Source: Dyella choica (GTDB taxonomy: Bacteria; Pseudomonadota; Gammaproteobacteria; Xanthomonadales; Rhodanobacteraceae). From it: a DNA stretch of 64,000 nt. The notes under the pieces are model-generated. The model had not been told where the DNA came from. It did not search any database and saw only the letters and a list, made by a program, of their open reading frames with translations. This document shows, in pieces, positions 29,987 through 40,323 of this stretch (within the stretch, counting starts at the first letter, position 1; each line of letters starts with the position of its first letter). Position numbers and translations under genes: made by a program. The stretch spans positions 62,001-126,000 of the forward strand of contig NZ_RYYV01000005.1 of NCBI RefSeq assembly GCF_003977665.1, in the 5' to 3' direction.

Positions 29987-30102
29987 GCCGGCCGTTGAAG
30001 CAAGGTCCTGCACATGGGTCATCAAGCCCCGGTTCGTCTCGCCGCCATTCCCCTGAAAGCGGGCGGGATGGCAGCATGGGGAGATTATCAAGGGAGGAAC
30101 AT

Positions 30103-30158
30103 ATGTCGAACTGCACCAACCGCCTGGTCACCCCTACGCGTACGCCGGAGGCAGGGCC

Positions 30159-30162
<4 letters not shown>
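30103..30162 (+). CDS. 19-residue open reading frame coupled to glpF
   Basis: ATG at 30103 is preceded by a near-perfect ribosome site (AAGGGAGGAACAT) and opens a 19-codon frame, MSNCTNRLVTPTRTPEAGP. Its TGA stop overlaps the glpF ATG in the arrangement ATGA. This is the classic geometry for translational coupling, so the frame may be a leader peptide controlling glpF translation or a small protein. No homologue is recognised. The glpF start also has its own GGAGGCAGGGCC site, so chance cannot be excluded. Confidence 0.45.
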
Positions 30163-32515
<2,353 letters not shown>

Positions 32516-32755
32516 AGCGCTGGCGGTAGCGGAGGTCGACGGATGGCCGCCACCGCTTCAGGGTGTGGGCCAGTGGCTGGCGGCGAAGTGCTCAAATCGC
32601 GGACATGGCTCCGGGGGCAGGGCGTGTATCATGGAAGGTCATGGGCCTATGGCCATTGGCTCCTGTGAGCACTAGCTACGCATCCAGGAGTCGCCCTAAG
32701 CTCTTTGAGCCTGGCTGGAAAGTCCTTATCCCGATTCAGTTTTTCGAGGTCATAC

Positions 32756-33280
32756 ATGGCACGCGGTATCAATAAAGTCATCCTGGTAGGCAACCTCGGC
32801 GCAGACCCCGAAGTGCGCTACACCGCCGGCGGCACGGCCATCGCCAGCCTCAGCGTGGCGACTTCCGAGCAGTGGACCGACAAGCAGAGCGGCCAGAAGC
32901 AGGAGCGCACGGAGTGGCACCGCGTGAAGCTGTTCGGCCGCCTGGCCGAGATCGCCGGCGAATACCTCAAGAAGGGGCGCCAGGTGTACGTCGAGGGCTC
33001 GCTGCGCACCGACAAGTACACCGACAAGCAGGGCGTTGAACGCTACAGCACCGACATCATTGCCAGCGACCTGCAGATGCTGGGCGGCATGGGCGGTGGC
33101 GAAGGCGGCGGCATGGGTGGCGGCGGCGGTGGATACCGCGAACGCTCGCAGGGTGGCGGCGGTGGTCCGCGTCAACAGAGCCGCGACGACTACGGCAGCG
33201 CACCACAGCGCCAGTCGACGCCGGCTCCGGCGCCGGATATGGGCGGCAACCAGTTCGACGATGACGACATTCCGTTCTAA
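32756..33280 (+). CDS. ssb: Single-stranded DNA-binding protein
   Basis: Coats single-stranded DNA in replication, repair and recombination. 174 residues: an N-terminal OB fold ([22 protein letters not shown] to about residue 110), a Gly/Arg/Gln-rich disordered linker, and the acidic tip FDDDDIPF that recruits partner enzymes. The start follows GAGGTCATAC, and upstream in-frame codons are not family-like. A strong terminator lies 38 bases after the stop. The usual uvrA neighbour is absent here. Confidence 0.97.
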   Translation: MARGINKVILVGNLGADPEVRYTAGGTAIASLSVATSEQWTDKQSGQKQERTEWHRVKLFGRLAEIAGEYLKKGRQVYVEGSLRTDKYTDKQGVERYSTDIIASDLQMLGGMGGGEGGGMGGGGGGYRERSQGGGGGPRQQSRDDYGSAPQRQSTPAPAPDMGGNQFDDDDIPF

Positions 33281-33317
33281 GATTTAGCTGAGATATCGCT
33301 GGTACGATTTGTTAAAC

Positions 33318-33348
33318 AACCCCCTGAGCTTCAGGGGGTTATTTTTTT
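33318..33348 (+). terminator. Rho-independent terminator after ssb
   Basis: AACCCCCTGA and TCAGGGGGTT form a perfect 10-base-pair stem with loop GCT, followed by A and seven T residues. It starts 38 bases after the ssb stop. Confidence 0.92.
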
Positions 33349-33579
33349 ACGGTGACTGAAAGTGCTGTCGGCTTGTCGGATGCCGAGCTTCGGTAACACC
33401 TTGAGCACGTGCCAGGCATGTTTCGTGGATGAAGTGCGTCCTGGCTAGAGGATACAGAGCCTTGCAGTGCGCTCCGGCCAGTTCGCGGATACGTGCCTCC
33501 GGCGCCAGGCCGGCTTTCGGTGTTGCCCCCGGCATGTTGCAACGCCCTTCGCTTGATGACCGGTGTACGCGTCGCGTCC
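33349..33579. other. Unassigned gap between ssb terminator and the caspase-like gene
   Basis: 231 bases beyond the ssb terminator. Short frames here overlap the 3' end of the opposing gene and show no family similarity or ribosome sites. No repeat of the intergenic family is present. Nothing further can be supported. Confidence 0.5.
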
Positions 33580-34566
33580 CTACGTCGGATATGCAGCCAA
33601 AAGATCCTGTATCAGCTTGGCTTTGGCAGGTGTCGAACTGGAAAAGGCGGCGCTCACCAGATTGCGGTGCTTTAGAAAGTTGCTGGATTCATCGTCACCG
33701 CTGCCGTCGACCAGTTCTTCCAATTTCTCCTTCAGCCGTGTCGGATTACGCATGGTGTCGTACCAGGTAATAATGTCCCTGAGCTTTTTTTCGCGCTCAT
33801 CCGTGACATCCTTGGGGCCGGTTCCCAGCAGGCCGGTGCCTTTGAGCTGGATGGTCTGGACAATCTGGTCGACGCTGTAATCGGCCCACAGGATCCGGCG
33901 CCCGTCCAGGGTCGTCGCCTCGATATAGTTATCGCCGGGATCGTAGGCGGCGAAGCGCATTACTCTTGCGTCGCCGTTGAAGGTGAAGAGCACCTTTGTA
34001 TAGGGCACTTTGGGCAGGAAGAATCTCTCCAGCCGGCCATAGACCGGTTCGTACGCCCGGTGGCTGAGCTGGGAATTGGTCCTGCGCCCATCAGGGGTCG
34101 CGATGATCGATTCCGTACGCGCGACCAGATCGACGAAGACATCCCAGTCCGTCAATCCATCGTGCAACTTGGCCGCTGGCGAAGTATTGGCGCGACCGTC
34201 AGGTGTGCGGCCGAACAGACAGGAAATCATGTTGACCTGGCACAGCTGGCTGGTGGCCTTGCTGGTGTTACGCCCCTGCAGGCCGTCGCTGACCAGATCG
34301 ACCAGCTCATCGACGTTTTTCTTCACGGTTTGCGTGTCGTCGGTGATGTAGTCAATGCCGACGCCGCCATGTCCAGAGATGAATAGCTTTATGCGCTCAT
34401 CGCCGGGAATGCCACGAACCCAGTTACGGAGATTGGTGGTGGTCGATCCATCGAAGTAGATGCGATGGAAATTGGCTCCGTATTTCGCCGTTGCCTTGCT
34501 GATGAAATTCGGCAACACCTTCGGTTCCATGTTTTGCCAGGTGACGAGAACGGCATGGGTAGGCAT
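33580..34566 (-). CDS. Protein with caspase-like (clan CD) His-Gly and Cys blocks, unknown function
   Basis: 328 residues from an ATG preceded by AGGAG at 8 bases; the frame upstream of it is not convincing. No signal peptide or membrane segment. The N-terminal third has two hydrophobic strands ending in catalytic-looking residues: RIKLFISGHGGVG with His66 and QVNMISCLFGR with Cys116. Strand-His-Gly followed about 50 residues later by strand-Cys is the layout of clan CD cysteine peptidases (caspases, clostripain, C80 toxin processing domains). The C-terminal half is unrecognised. It is a single gene of lower GC than its neighbours (30-33 of 60 bases in sampled lines, against 43 of 60 in glpK), suggesting acquisition. 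Peptidase activity is inference. Confidence 0.55.
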   Translation of the reverse strand: MPTHAVLVTWQNMEPKVLPNFISKATAKYGANFHRIYFDGSTTTNLRNWVRGIPGDERIKLFISGHGGVGIDYITDDTQTVKKNVDELVDLVSDGLQGRNTSKATSQLCQVNMISCLFGRTPDGRANTSPAAKLHDGLTDWDVFVDLVARTESIIATPDGRRTNSQLSHRAYEPVYGRLERFFLPKVPYTKVLFTFNGDARVMRFAAYDPGDNYIEATTLDGRRILWADYSVDQIVQTIQLKGTGLLGTGPKDVTDEREKKLRDIITWYDTMRNPTRLKEKLEELVDGSGDDESSNFLKHRNLVSAAFSSSTPAKAKLIQDLLAAYPT

Positions 34567-35021
34567 GGGTGACACTCCTGTTCGGCAACGAATGGGAAGC
34601 AGTGACCGGATGCAACAACCGCTTTTTGGAATGGATGCAGAGATGAACGGCGCAAACCTGGGGTAGCGTCGAAGTGCCTTTCCCAGAGGAACGGCCAGCT
34701 GATGCGCTGTTAGGTAAAAAAGAGCGGTTCCAAGTCGGGAAACGATACGACGGGGATCAAGGGAGCTCAAGGGGAGGCCCTGCGGTTTCCGTTCCTTGCG
34801 AGATATCTCATTGAAAAACTGACGCTTGTCTTGTGCGGAGATCCCCAATCCGAGGCCGTGATGATGGGGCGAGCACCGTTGAGATGATCGTCAGGCAAAG
34901 CGTCGGCTGGGATGACAATCCCAGCATCGCACGCCCTGCTGTACGGCCATGCTGGGTTTTGCAACCCAGCCTACGCTTCGCCAAATGCACACGCAGGGTG
35001 GTGACGAGTACGTGGAATAGA
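34567..35021. other. 455-base gap with one repeat copy
   Basis: Contains the promoter region of the caspase-like gene, no convincing coding frame, the perfect palindrome GAGATATCTC at 34800-34809, and one copy of the intergenic repeat near its right end. An AT-rich stretch (TTAGGTAAAAAAGAGCGG near 34710) may be part of the promoter. No mobile-element gene is seen. Confidence 0.5.
34902..34974. repeat. Intergenic double-hairpin repeat, copy 5
   Basis: GTCGGCTGGGATGACAATCCC at one end and GGGTTTTGCAACCCAGCCTAC at the other, with GCATCGC and CATGC near the centre. It lies downstream of the HCCA-isomerase-like gene. One end has GTCGG in place of GTAGG. Confidence 0.75.
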
Positions 35022-35600
35022 TCAGAGCATCTCTAGTGCGTCCTCCAGGCGGTCGTCGCCCCAGAACATCTCATCGCCGACAAAGAAGGTCGGCGCGCCA
35101 AAAATGCCACGCGCCTGCGCTGCCTCGGTCTGTCTGCGCAGCGCGAGTTTGTTTTCCTCCGACTGGGCTTGCGCGATCAGCGCTGATGCTGGCAGCTCGA
35201 GCGCCGTCAACGCTTCCGTAACCGCCTCGACATTGTCGATGTCACGATCTTCCGCGAAATTCATCTGCATGATGTGTTTGCAAAAGGCGGCCATCCAAGG
35301 CTGATCGGCGCCGAGCAACGCCACGCGCATGGGCAGCAAGGCGCGTCGGGGAAAGCTTGTCGGCTGCTGCCATGGCAACCCATACCTCTCGCAGCGCCGA
35401 GCCATGTCGCGCCATACATAGCGACCTTTTTGAGGTTGCAGGACGAAGGGCGAGCTGTCCCAGCCGAAGGACTTGAAGATGGGGGCGAGCAGGAAGGGAC
35501 GCCAGACTATGGTCACGTCATGGCGAGCTGCTAGGGCTTCAATGCGCATCAAGCTGAGATAACTGTAGTTGCTGCCGAACTCGAACCAGAACTCGATCAT
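35022..35600 (-). CDS. 2-hydroxychromene-2-carboxylate isomerase-like (DsbA/GST-kappa fold)
   Basis: 192 residues of the HCCA isomerase family, thioredoxin-fold enzymes related to kappa-class glutathione transferases. The family opening is FWFEFGSNYSYLSLMRIE with the serine that activates glutathione. RPFLLAPIFK and the C-terminal GIFGAPTFFVGDEMFWGDDRL follow, as expected. Naphthalene degraders use it on hydroxychromene carboxylate; here no degradation genes are present, so substrate is open. It lies 21 bases after the CmcJ-family gene and is probably co-transcribed with it. Confidence 0.88.
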   Translation of the reverse strand: MIEFWFEFGSNYSYLSLMRIEALAARHDVTIVWRPFLLAPIFKSFGWDSSPFVLQPQKGRYVWRDMARRCERYGLPWQQPTSFPRRALLPMRVALLGADQPWMAAFCKHIMQMNFAEDRDIDNVEAVTEALTALELPASALIAQAQSEENKLALRRQTEAAQARGIFGAPTFFVGDEMFWGDDRLEDALEML

Positions 35601-35621
35601 AGAGAAATTCCCAGGGAGACA

Positions 35622-36533
35622 TTAATCGTAAATGACGAGGCAGCGTGCTTCGATACTCTCGCGCAGCGGCGCATCGGCCGGCACTTCGGGAAGATCGAAT
35701 GCCGTGTGGGGCGTATAGCGCGCAACACCGCTTGCTTGCGAATCGTATTGCTTGAACACCAGTGCCTCGTGGCGATCCATCCTGGAGAAGTACGACCAGC
35801 CATGGCGCGGCGCATAGCGCAAGAGGTAAATCTCGCCAGTGCGCCTGGGGTAATGTACGTCCGCCGGCACCAAGTCGGATGCCGCGATACTGCGCGCGTC
35901 ACATACCGCCAACGGAGTGTCCAGCACGGGGCCGCTGATAGAACGCCACACGTTGACGATGCTATAGCGTCCGTGCCGAGCCGGCGCGGCATGCTCGCCG
36001 AGCACCCGTTGCAGCCGCTGCATGCCCGATTGCTCGGTGTAGTCGTTGTGGATGCGCCCATTGGCCGTCGCGGAGCCGCCTTTGACCGAGCGTCCGAAGT
36101 CGAGCGTGCCGCGGCCTGCCTCGCGCTTGCGCACCAGATGGTCGAACACGTAGGCATGCCGAGCGCCCGTCACCTGGCAAGCCAGCTCGGCCAGCTCGGG
36201 GTAGTACGAGCGGGTGACGACGTCCGGGTCGGCAAAGTCGCGCAGCGCAGAAGGCGCATCCCATAGCTCGAAGCCTTCCCGATCCACCGAGATGCCATCC
36301 GCGTGATAGCGCGCATCGGCGACGTGGACATCGCGCCATTCGTAATGACTGTTTTCCCAGGGCATGCCGTTCGGGGGCGGGAAGGCGTACTGATAGGGCT
36401 TTTCTTCGCTGGAAAGCAGATAGCTCAATCGTGCGCTGACAAAAGCCTTGGTAGGTATCGATCGCGCATACACCGGGCGCAGGGTCGTATCCGTGCCTAA
36501 GAACCTAACAGAGTGGTGATGGACGTCGCTCAT
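35622..36533 (-). CDS. CmcJ/NvfI-family putative Fe(II)-dependent oxygenase-like protein
   Basis: 303 residues beginning MSDVHHHSVRFLGTDTTLRPVY. Similar in motif to the CmcJ/NvfI/AsaB family, first met in cephamycin methoxylation and fungal meroterpenoid pathways. A metal triad is plausible: His162 and Asp164 in GRIHNDYTEQSG and His255 in MDRHEALVFKQYDS, with an Arg-rich segment YPRRTGEIYLLRY. The pattern of a conserved N-terminal region rich in aromatic residues (YQYAFPPPNG) fits. Substrate unknown. Start chosen at the ATG giving family length; the frame runs 32 codons further upstream. A LysR regulator gene lies 137 bases upstream on the same strand. Confidence 0.75.
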   Translation of the reverse strand: MSDVHHHSVRFLGTDTTLRPVYARSIPTKAFVSARLSYLLSSEEKPYQYAFPPPNGMPWENSHYEWRDVHVADARYHADGISVDREGFELWDAPSALRDFADPDVVTRSYYPELAELACQVTGARHAYVFDHLVRKREAGRGTLDFGRSVKGGSATANGRIHNDYTEQSGMQRLQRVLGEHAAPARHGRYSIVNVWRSISGPVLDTPLAVCDARSIAASDLVPADVHYPRRTGEIYLLRYAPRHGWSYFSRMDRHEALVFKQYDSQASGVARYTPHTAFDLPEVPADAPLRESIEARCLVIYD

Positions 36534-36670
36534 ATCCGCCGTCTTGCCGTTGGTTGGGGGGACATTGAGCGCCCTGGCCCGCCCGCGTTCAAACGCAAAA
36601 CCTGCATGCCTGGTATGCACTACGCGCATGCGTCCAGCCGTACCTTTCAGATCTCTGCGGTGCGAGCCGT

Positions 36671-37576
36671 TCAGCCGCGGGCTTCTTCAAGCAGCCAATC
36701 GACCACGGCCTGCACGTTTGCGCGTGGAGCTTGATCGGCTTGCAGCAGCCAATAGCCATGGTGGTTCTGTCGGATTGCCGGTACGGGCGCCAGTACCACC
36801 AGGCTGCGCTCGGCAAGCATGGGGCCAAGCAGGGGGAGTCGTCCCAGTGCAACGCCCTGACCGGCCATCGCCGATTGCACGACCTGGTCGTATTGATTGA
36901 AGCGCACGATGCTCCTGGGCTTGAGACCCTGCCACCCGGCCGACGCCAGCCAATGGCGCCAATGCAGCCATGGGCGTTGCGGGTCATCGAATTCGAGCAG
37001 CGCCTTCCGGGCCAGTTGTTCCTCTCTGAGGGGAATGTGCAAGCCGAGCGAGGGGTGTGCCACCGGCGCTACGGTTTCATCGAACAGGTGGATCGCGCCG
37101 GCGGGCGCGGCGTCGCGCGCGCAGTAGCGGATGGCCAGGTCGATGTCCTCGCGTTCGATGTCGACCAGCCGGTTGCTGGCCGCAATGCGTAGATCGATGG
37201 GCGGGTGCTGCTGCTGAAAACGCCCTAGCCGCGGCAGCAGCCACAATCCGGTGACACCGACGCTTGCAGTCACCGTGACCGGGCGCAATGGCGCGTGATC
37301 GCCGATGGCGTCGAGGGTATCCTGCAATTGCTGCAGCGCCTGGTCCGCGCTGCGAAACAATCGCTCGCCGTCGGTGGTGAGGGTGATCGAGCGGTGTCCA
37401 CGCACCAGCAGCTTGCTGCCCAGCCGCTGTTCCAGGGTCTGAATCTGCCGGCTGACTGCCGATTGTGTCAGGCACAGATCGGCAGCGGCCTGCGTGATGC
37501 TCATGCGCCGCCCCACGGCGACGAACCCTCGCAAGGGATCCAGCAGGGATGAGAGCGACAGCAGCGAGGCAGGCAT
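36671..37576 (-). CDS. LysR-family regulator (GcvA-like)
   Basis: 301 residues. The N-terminal helix-turn-helix (about residues 10-70) includes AVGRRMSITQAAADLCLTQSAVSRQIQTLE, followed by the linker and the two-lobed effector domain (PVTVTASVGVTGLWLLPRLGRF onward). Sequence style is that of the GcvA subgroup. The gene is co-directional with the CmcJ and isomerase genes, 137 bases upstream of them, so it may control that pair, though the usual LysR arrangement is divergent. Effector unknown. Confidence 0.88.
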   Translation of the reverse strand: MPASLLSLSSLLDPLRGFVAVGRRMSITQAAADLCLTQSAVSRQIQTLEQRLGSKLLVRGHRSITLTTDGERLFRSADQALQQLQDTLDAIGDHAPLRPVTVTASVGVTGLWLLPRLGRFQQQHPPIDLRIAASNRLVDIEREDIDLAIRYCARDAAPAGAIHLFDETVAPVAHPSLGLHIPLREEQLARKALLEFDDPQRPWLHWRHWLASAGWQGLKPRSIVRFNQYDQVVQSAMAGQGVALGRLPLLGPMLAERSLVVLAPVPAIRQNHHGYWLLQADQAPRANVQAVVDWLLEEARG

Positions 37577-37667
37577 GCCGTCATTGTAGGTGCGAGTGGG
37601 GACGCCGAGAAGCGAAGGCGACCGGCTTCGGCCGCTTGCCCTTTCCCAGCGCGGTATTCTGCGTACG

Positions 37668-38867
37668 CTAATCCTCGCGAATGCGATACATGGCCGTCGC
37701 GTGCGCCGCCAATTGCAGCTTCAGCGTGTCTGCGCCTTTGACTTGCGAATGTGCCCAAAGATCACGCAGGGTGTGGCTGGTGCGCGGCGCCAGGCCGATC
37801 ACGGTAGTGGCGATGGAGACATCGCGCGGCGTGTCGTTTTCGTTGAACACCGCCACTGCGCGGCCGCCATCCTGGAGCGGCTTGACGATCACGTGAATGC
37901 CGTCGACATCACGCACCTGCCTGCCCTGGATACCTAGCGGATCCTGGTCTACCGCGATCACTTCCTGGTTGAGCAGGATCTTGAGCGTGTCCGGCTTGAC
38001 CGTGCGCAAGTCGGTACCGATCAACAGCGGTGCGGCCATGATCGACCACAGGCTGAAATGACTGCGGTATTCGGTGTCGGTCATGCCGCCGTTGCCCACT
38101 TCCAGTATGCCCGGATCGTTGTAGTGCCCGGGCGTGGCATAGCGATCCAGAACTACGTTCTGCTTGAAATTTTCCAGCATCGAGGTGTATGCATCGCTGA
38201 TGTCATCCGTAGTGCGCCATGAGTCGGCGTTGACGGGCAGCTTGCCGGCCCACGTCCAAGGCTGGTTTTCGCCCCTTTCGCACACACTGTAGATGATCGG
38301 GCGTGCGGCGCCACGCAGCGCCTGGCCCATCGCTGTGTAGCGCTGCTGGGCATCAATATCCAAATGGTTGCAGTTGTCGTACTTGAGGTAGTCCACACCC
38401 CATGACGCAAAGGTGGTGGCATCGCGCTTCTCGTGATCGAGGCTGCCGGGAAAGCCTCCGTTCTCCCGCGGCGGTTCGCAGGTAAAGGTGCCGGCGCTGG
38501 AGTACAGGCCGAACTTCAGTCCACGTTGGTGGATGTAATCGGCCAGCGCCCGGATGCCGCTTGGGAAGCGTTTGGGATTGGCTTCGAGGTCGCCTTGTTT
38601 GTCTCGCCGCCCGTTGGCCCAGCAGTCGTCGATATTGATGTAGGTATAGCCAGCATCGCGCAGTCCCAAGCTGATGAACTTGTCGGCGATGTCGCGCATC
38701 GTCGTTTCATTGAATTCATCGCCGCACTGGGTGGCGTTGCGGTTGTTGAAGCCCATCTGCGGCACGAGAGGCTGGGCGCTGGGGGTGGAGGTGCCGTAGA
38801 CGGCGGAGGCAATGGAAAATGCGAGGAAAGCGGCGATGCGCCGCGAGCAGGCACGGGAAGCAATCAT
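37668..38867 (-). CDS. GH27 alpha-galactosidase, copy A (tryptophans altered)
   Basis: Secreted GH27 retaining enzyme expected to remove alpha-1,6-galactose. 399 residues with a signal peptide (about 1-25). Nucleophile Asp164 in YLKYDNCN and acid/base Asp222 in SWRTTDDI are both present, as are NIDDCW and KFGLYSSAG. Compared with its tandem paralogue it has Arg43 in place of Trp (GFNNRN), Gly86 in place of Trp, and Arg198 in place of Trp in the normally conserved CEWG segment, so substrate binding may differ or be impaired. Start follows GGAGAGAATTCG. It is last in the TonB-GH35-GH27-GH27 run. Confidence 0.9.
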   Translation of the reverse strand: MIASRACSRRIAAFLAFSIASAVYGTSTPSAQPLVPQMGFNNRNATQCGDEFNETTMRDIADKFISLGLRDAGYTYINIDDCWANGRRDKQGDLEANPKRFPSGIRALADYIHQRGLKFGLYSSAGTFTCEPPRENGGFPGSLDHEKRDATTFASWGVDYLKYDNCNHLDIDAQQRYTAMGQALRGAARPIIYSVCERGENQPWTWAGKLPVNADSWRTTDDISDAYTSMLENFKQNVVLDRYATPGHYNDPGILEVGNGGMTDTEYRSHFSLWSIMAAPLLIGTDLRTVKPDTLKILLNQEVIAVDQDPLGIQGRQVRDVDGIHVIVKPLQDGGRAVAVFNENDTPRDVSIATTVIGLAPRTSHTLRDLWAHSQVKGADTLKLQLAAHATAMYRIRED

Positions 38868-39026
38868 CGAATTCTCTCCACTGAAAAATGGGAAGCACGA
38901 TCGAACGCTTGGCGTGCAAAGTTTAGGCTGGCCTATGCGCACAACAGCCGGAGCCACTGGTAGAACTTTCTTTCAAGAAATTACAAAAGTTTCCGGATGT
39001 AAGACGGAAGGCCGTTTGAACATTGC

Positions 39027-39068
39027 GGCGGTGGATCGAATGAGCCTGAGCTCATTCGATCCACCGCC
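39027..39068. other. Perfect 19-base-pair hairpin between the GH27 genes
   Basis: Two exact 19-base arms, 39027-39045 and 39050-39068, flank the loop CTGA. The hairpin starts 10 bases after the stop of GH27 copy B (reading the minus strand) and lies 160 bases before copy A. The minus strand beyond it has no T-run, so it is more likely an mRNA-stabilising or processing element, or a Rho-assisted attenuator, than an intrinsic terminator. Confidence 0.7.
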
Positions 39069-39078
39069 AACGGGTCAT

Positions 39079-40278
39079 TCAAAGACGGCTGATGCGATAG
39101 ATGGCCGTCTCATGCGCTTGCAGGTGTACCTTCAGCGTGCCGTCGCCCTTGGCTTGGGTATGCGCCCACAGATCGCGCACGTTGTAGCTGCTTCTCGCCG
39201 TCAGCCCGGTTTCGGCGTCGGAAACGGCGACATCGCGCTGGGTATCATTTTCGTTGAACACCGCCACTGCGCGACTGCCGTCATTGAGCGGCTTGACGAG
39301 CACGTGGATGCCATCGGAATCGCGCACCTGTTTGCCCTGCACGCCCATCGGATCCTGATCCACCGCGATTACTTCCTTGTTGAGCAGGATTTTCAGTGCA
39401 TCCGGTTTGATCTTGCGCAGATCGGTACCGATCAGCAATGGTGCGGCCATGATCGACCATAGGCTGAAGTGACTGCGGTATTCCGTGTCGCTCATTCCGC
39501 CGTTGCCCACTTCGAGCATGTCGGGGTCGTTGTAGTGGCCGGGTGTGGCGTACCGGTCCAGCACCACGTTCTGCTTGAAGTTCTTCAACATCGAGGCGTA
39601 GCTATCGCTGATGTCGCCGGTGGAGCGCCACGAACCGGCGTCGACCGGCGGCTTGCCGGCCCAGGTCCAAGGTTTGTTCTCGCCCCATTCGCAGACGCTG
39701 AAGAAGATCGGCCGAGCGGTGGCGCGGAGGGCTTCGGCCATCGCTGTGTAGCGTTGAATGGCGTCGACTTTCTGGTTGTTGCAGTTGTCGTACTTCAGAT
39801 AGTCCACGTTCCATGCTGCAATGGTCGCGGCGTCCTGCTTTTCATGCCCTAGGCCGCCCGGAAACCCTCGGTTTTCCTGCAGCGGTTCACAGGTGGAGGT
39901 GCCGGCGCTGGAATACAGGCCGAATTTCAGGCCGTGCTGATGGATGTAATCCGCCAGTGCCTTGATACCGGCAGGGAATCGTTTGGGGTTGGGCTGAAGG
40001 TTTTCGTTCTTGTCGCGTTGCCAGTTGGCCCAGCAATCGTCGATATTGACGTAGGTATAGCCGGCATCGCGCAGTCCAAGGCTGATGAACTTGTCGGCGA
40101 TGCCGCGGATCATGGTTTCGTTGAATTCATCGCGGCAGTGGGTGGAATTCCAGTTATTGAAACCCATTTGCGGAGGTGCCGCTTGCACATCGGATGCAGC
40201 GGCGCCGCCCACGGCGACGGCCGCAACGAACGCGACGGCAGCGGTGGTGTGCCGCAGGCATGCAGGGGAAGCCTTCAT
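39079..40278 (-). CDS. GH27 alpha-galactosidase, copy B
   Basis: 399 residues, same length and alignable without gaps over the positions checked to copy A. Signal peptide MKASPACLRHTTAAVAFVAAVAVGGAAA. It keeps canonical GH27 residues: GFNNWN, NIDDCWANW, nucleophile Asp164 in YLKYDNCN, CEWGENKPW and acid/base Asp222 in SWRSTGDI. Upstream leaders of both copies share GCGTTCGATC at a similar distance before the ATG, so the duplication included regulatory sequence. It lies 45 bases downstream of the GH35 gene and is expected to act in the periplasm or outside the cell. Confidence 0.93.
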   Translation of the reverse strand: MKASPACLRHTTAAVAFVAAVAVGGAAASDVQAAPPQMGFNNWNSTHCRDEFNETMIRGIADKFISLGLRDAGYTYVNIDDCWANWQRDKNENLQPNPKRFPAGIKALADYIHQHGLKFGLYSSAGTSTCEPLQENRGFPGGLGHEKQDAATIAAWNVDYLKYDNCNNQKVDAIQRYTAMAEALRATARPIFFSVCEWGENKPWTWAGKPPVDAGSWRSTGDISDSYASMLKNFKQNVVLDRYATPGHYNDPDMLEVGNGGMSDTEYRSHFSLWSIMAAPLLIGTDLRKIKPDALKILLNKEVIAVDQDPMGVQGKQVRDSDGIHVLVKPLNDGSRAVAVFNENDTQRDVAVSDAETGLTARSSYNVRDLWAHTQAKGDGTLKVHLQAHETAIYRISRL

Positions 40279-40323
40279 CGATTTTTCTCCATCACTTGAA
40301 AATCAGGATCGAACGCCAGTGGT

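Noticed and set aside
32521-32556. Terminator after glpK
   Set aside because: GGCGGTAGCGG and CCGCCACCGC can pair imperfectly but there is no T-run, so it was not called.
33429-33770. 113-codon frame opposite the end of the caspase-like gene
   Set aside because: Overlaps a better supported gene, no ribosome site or family similarity.
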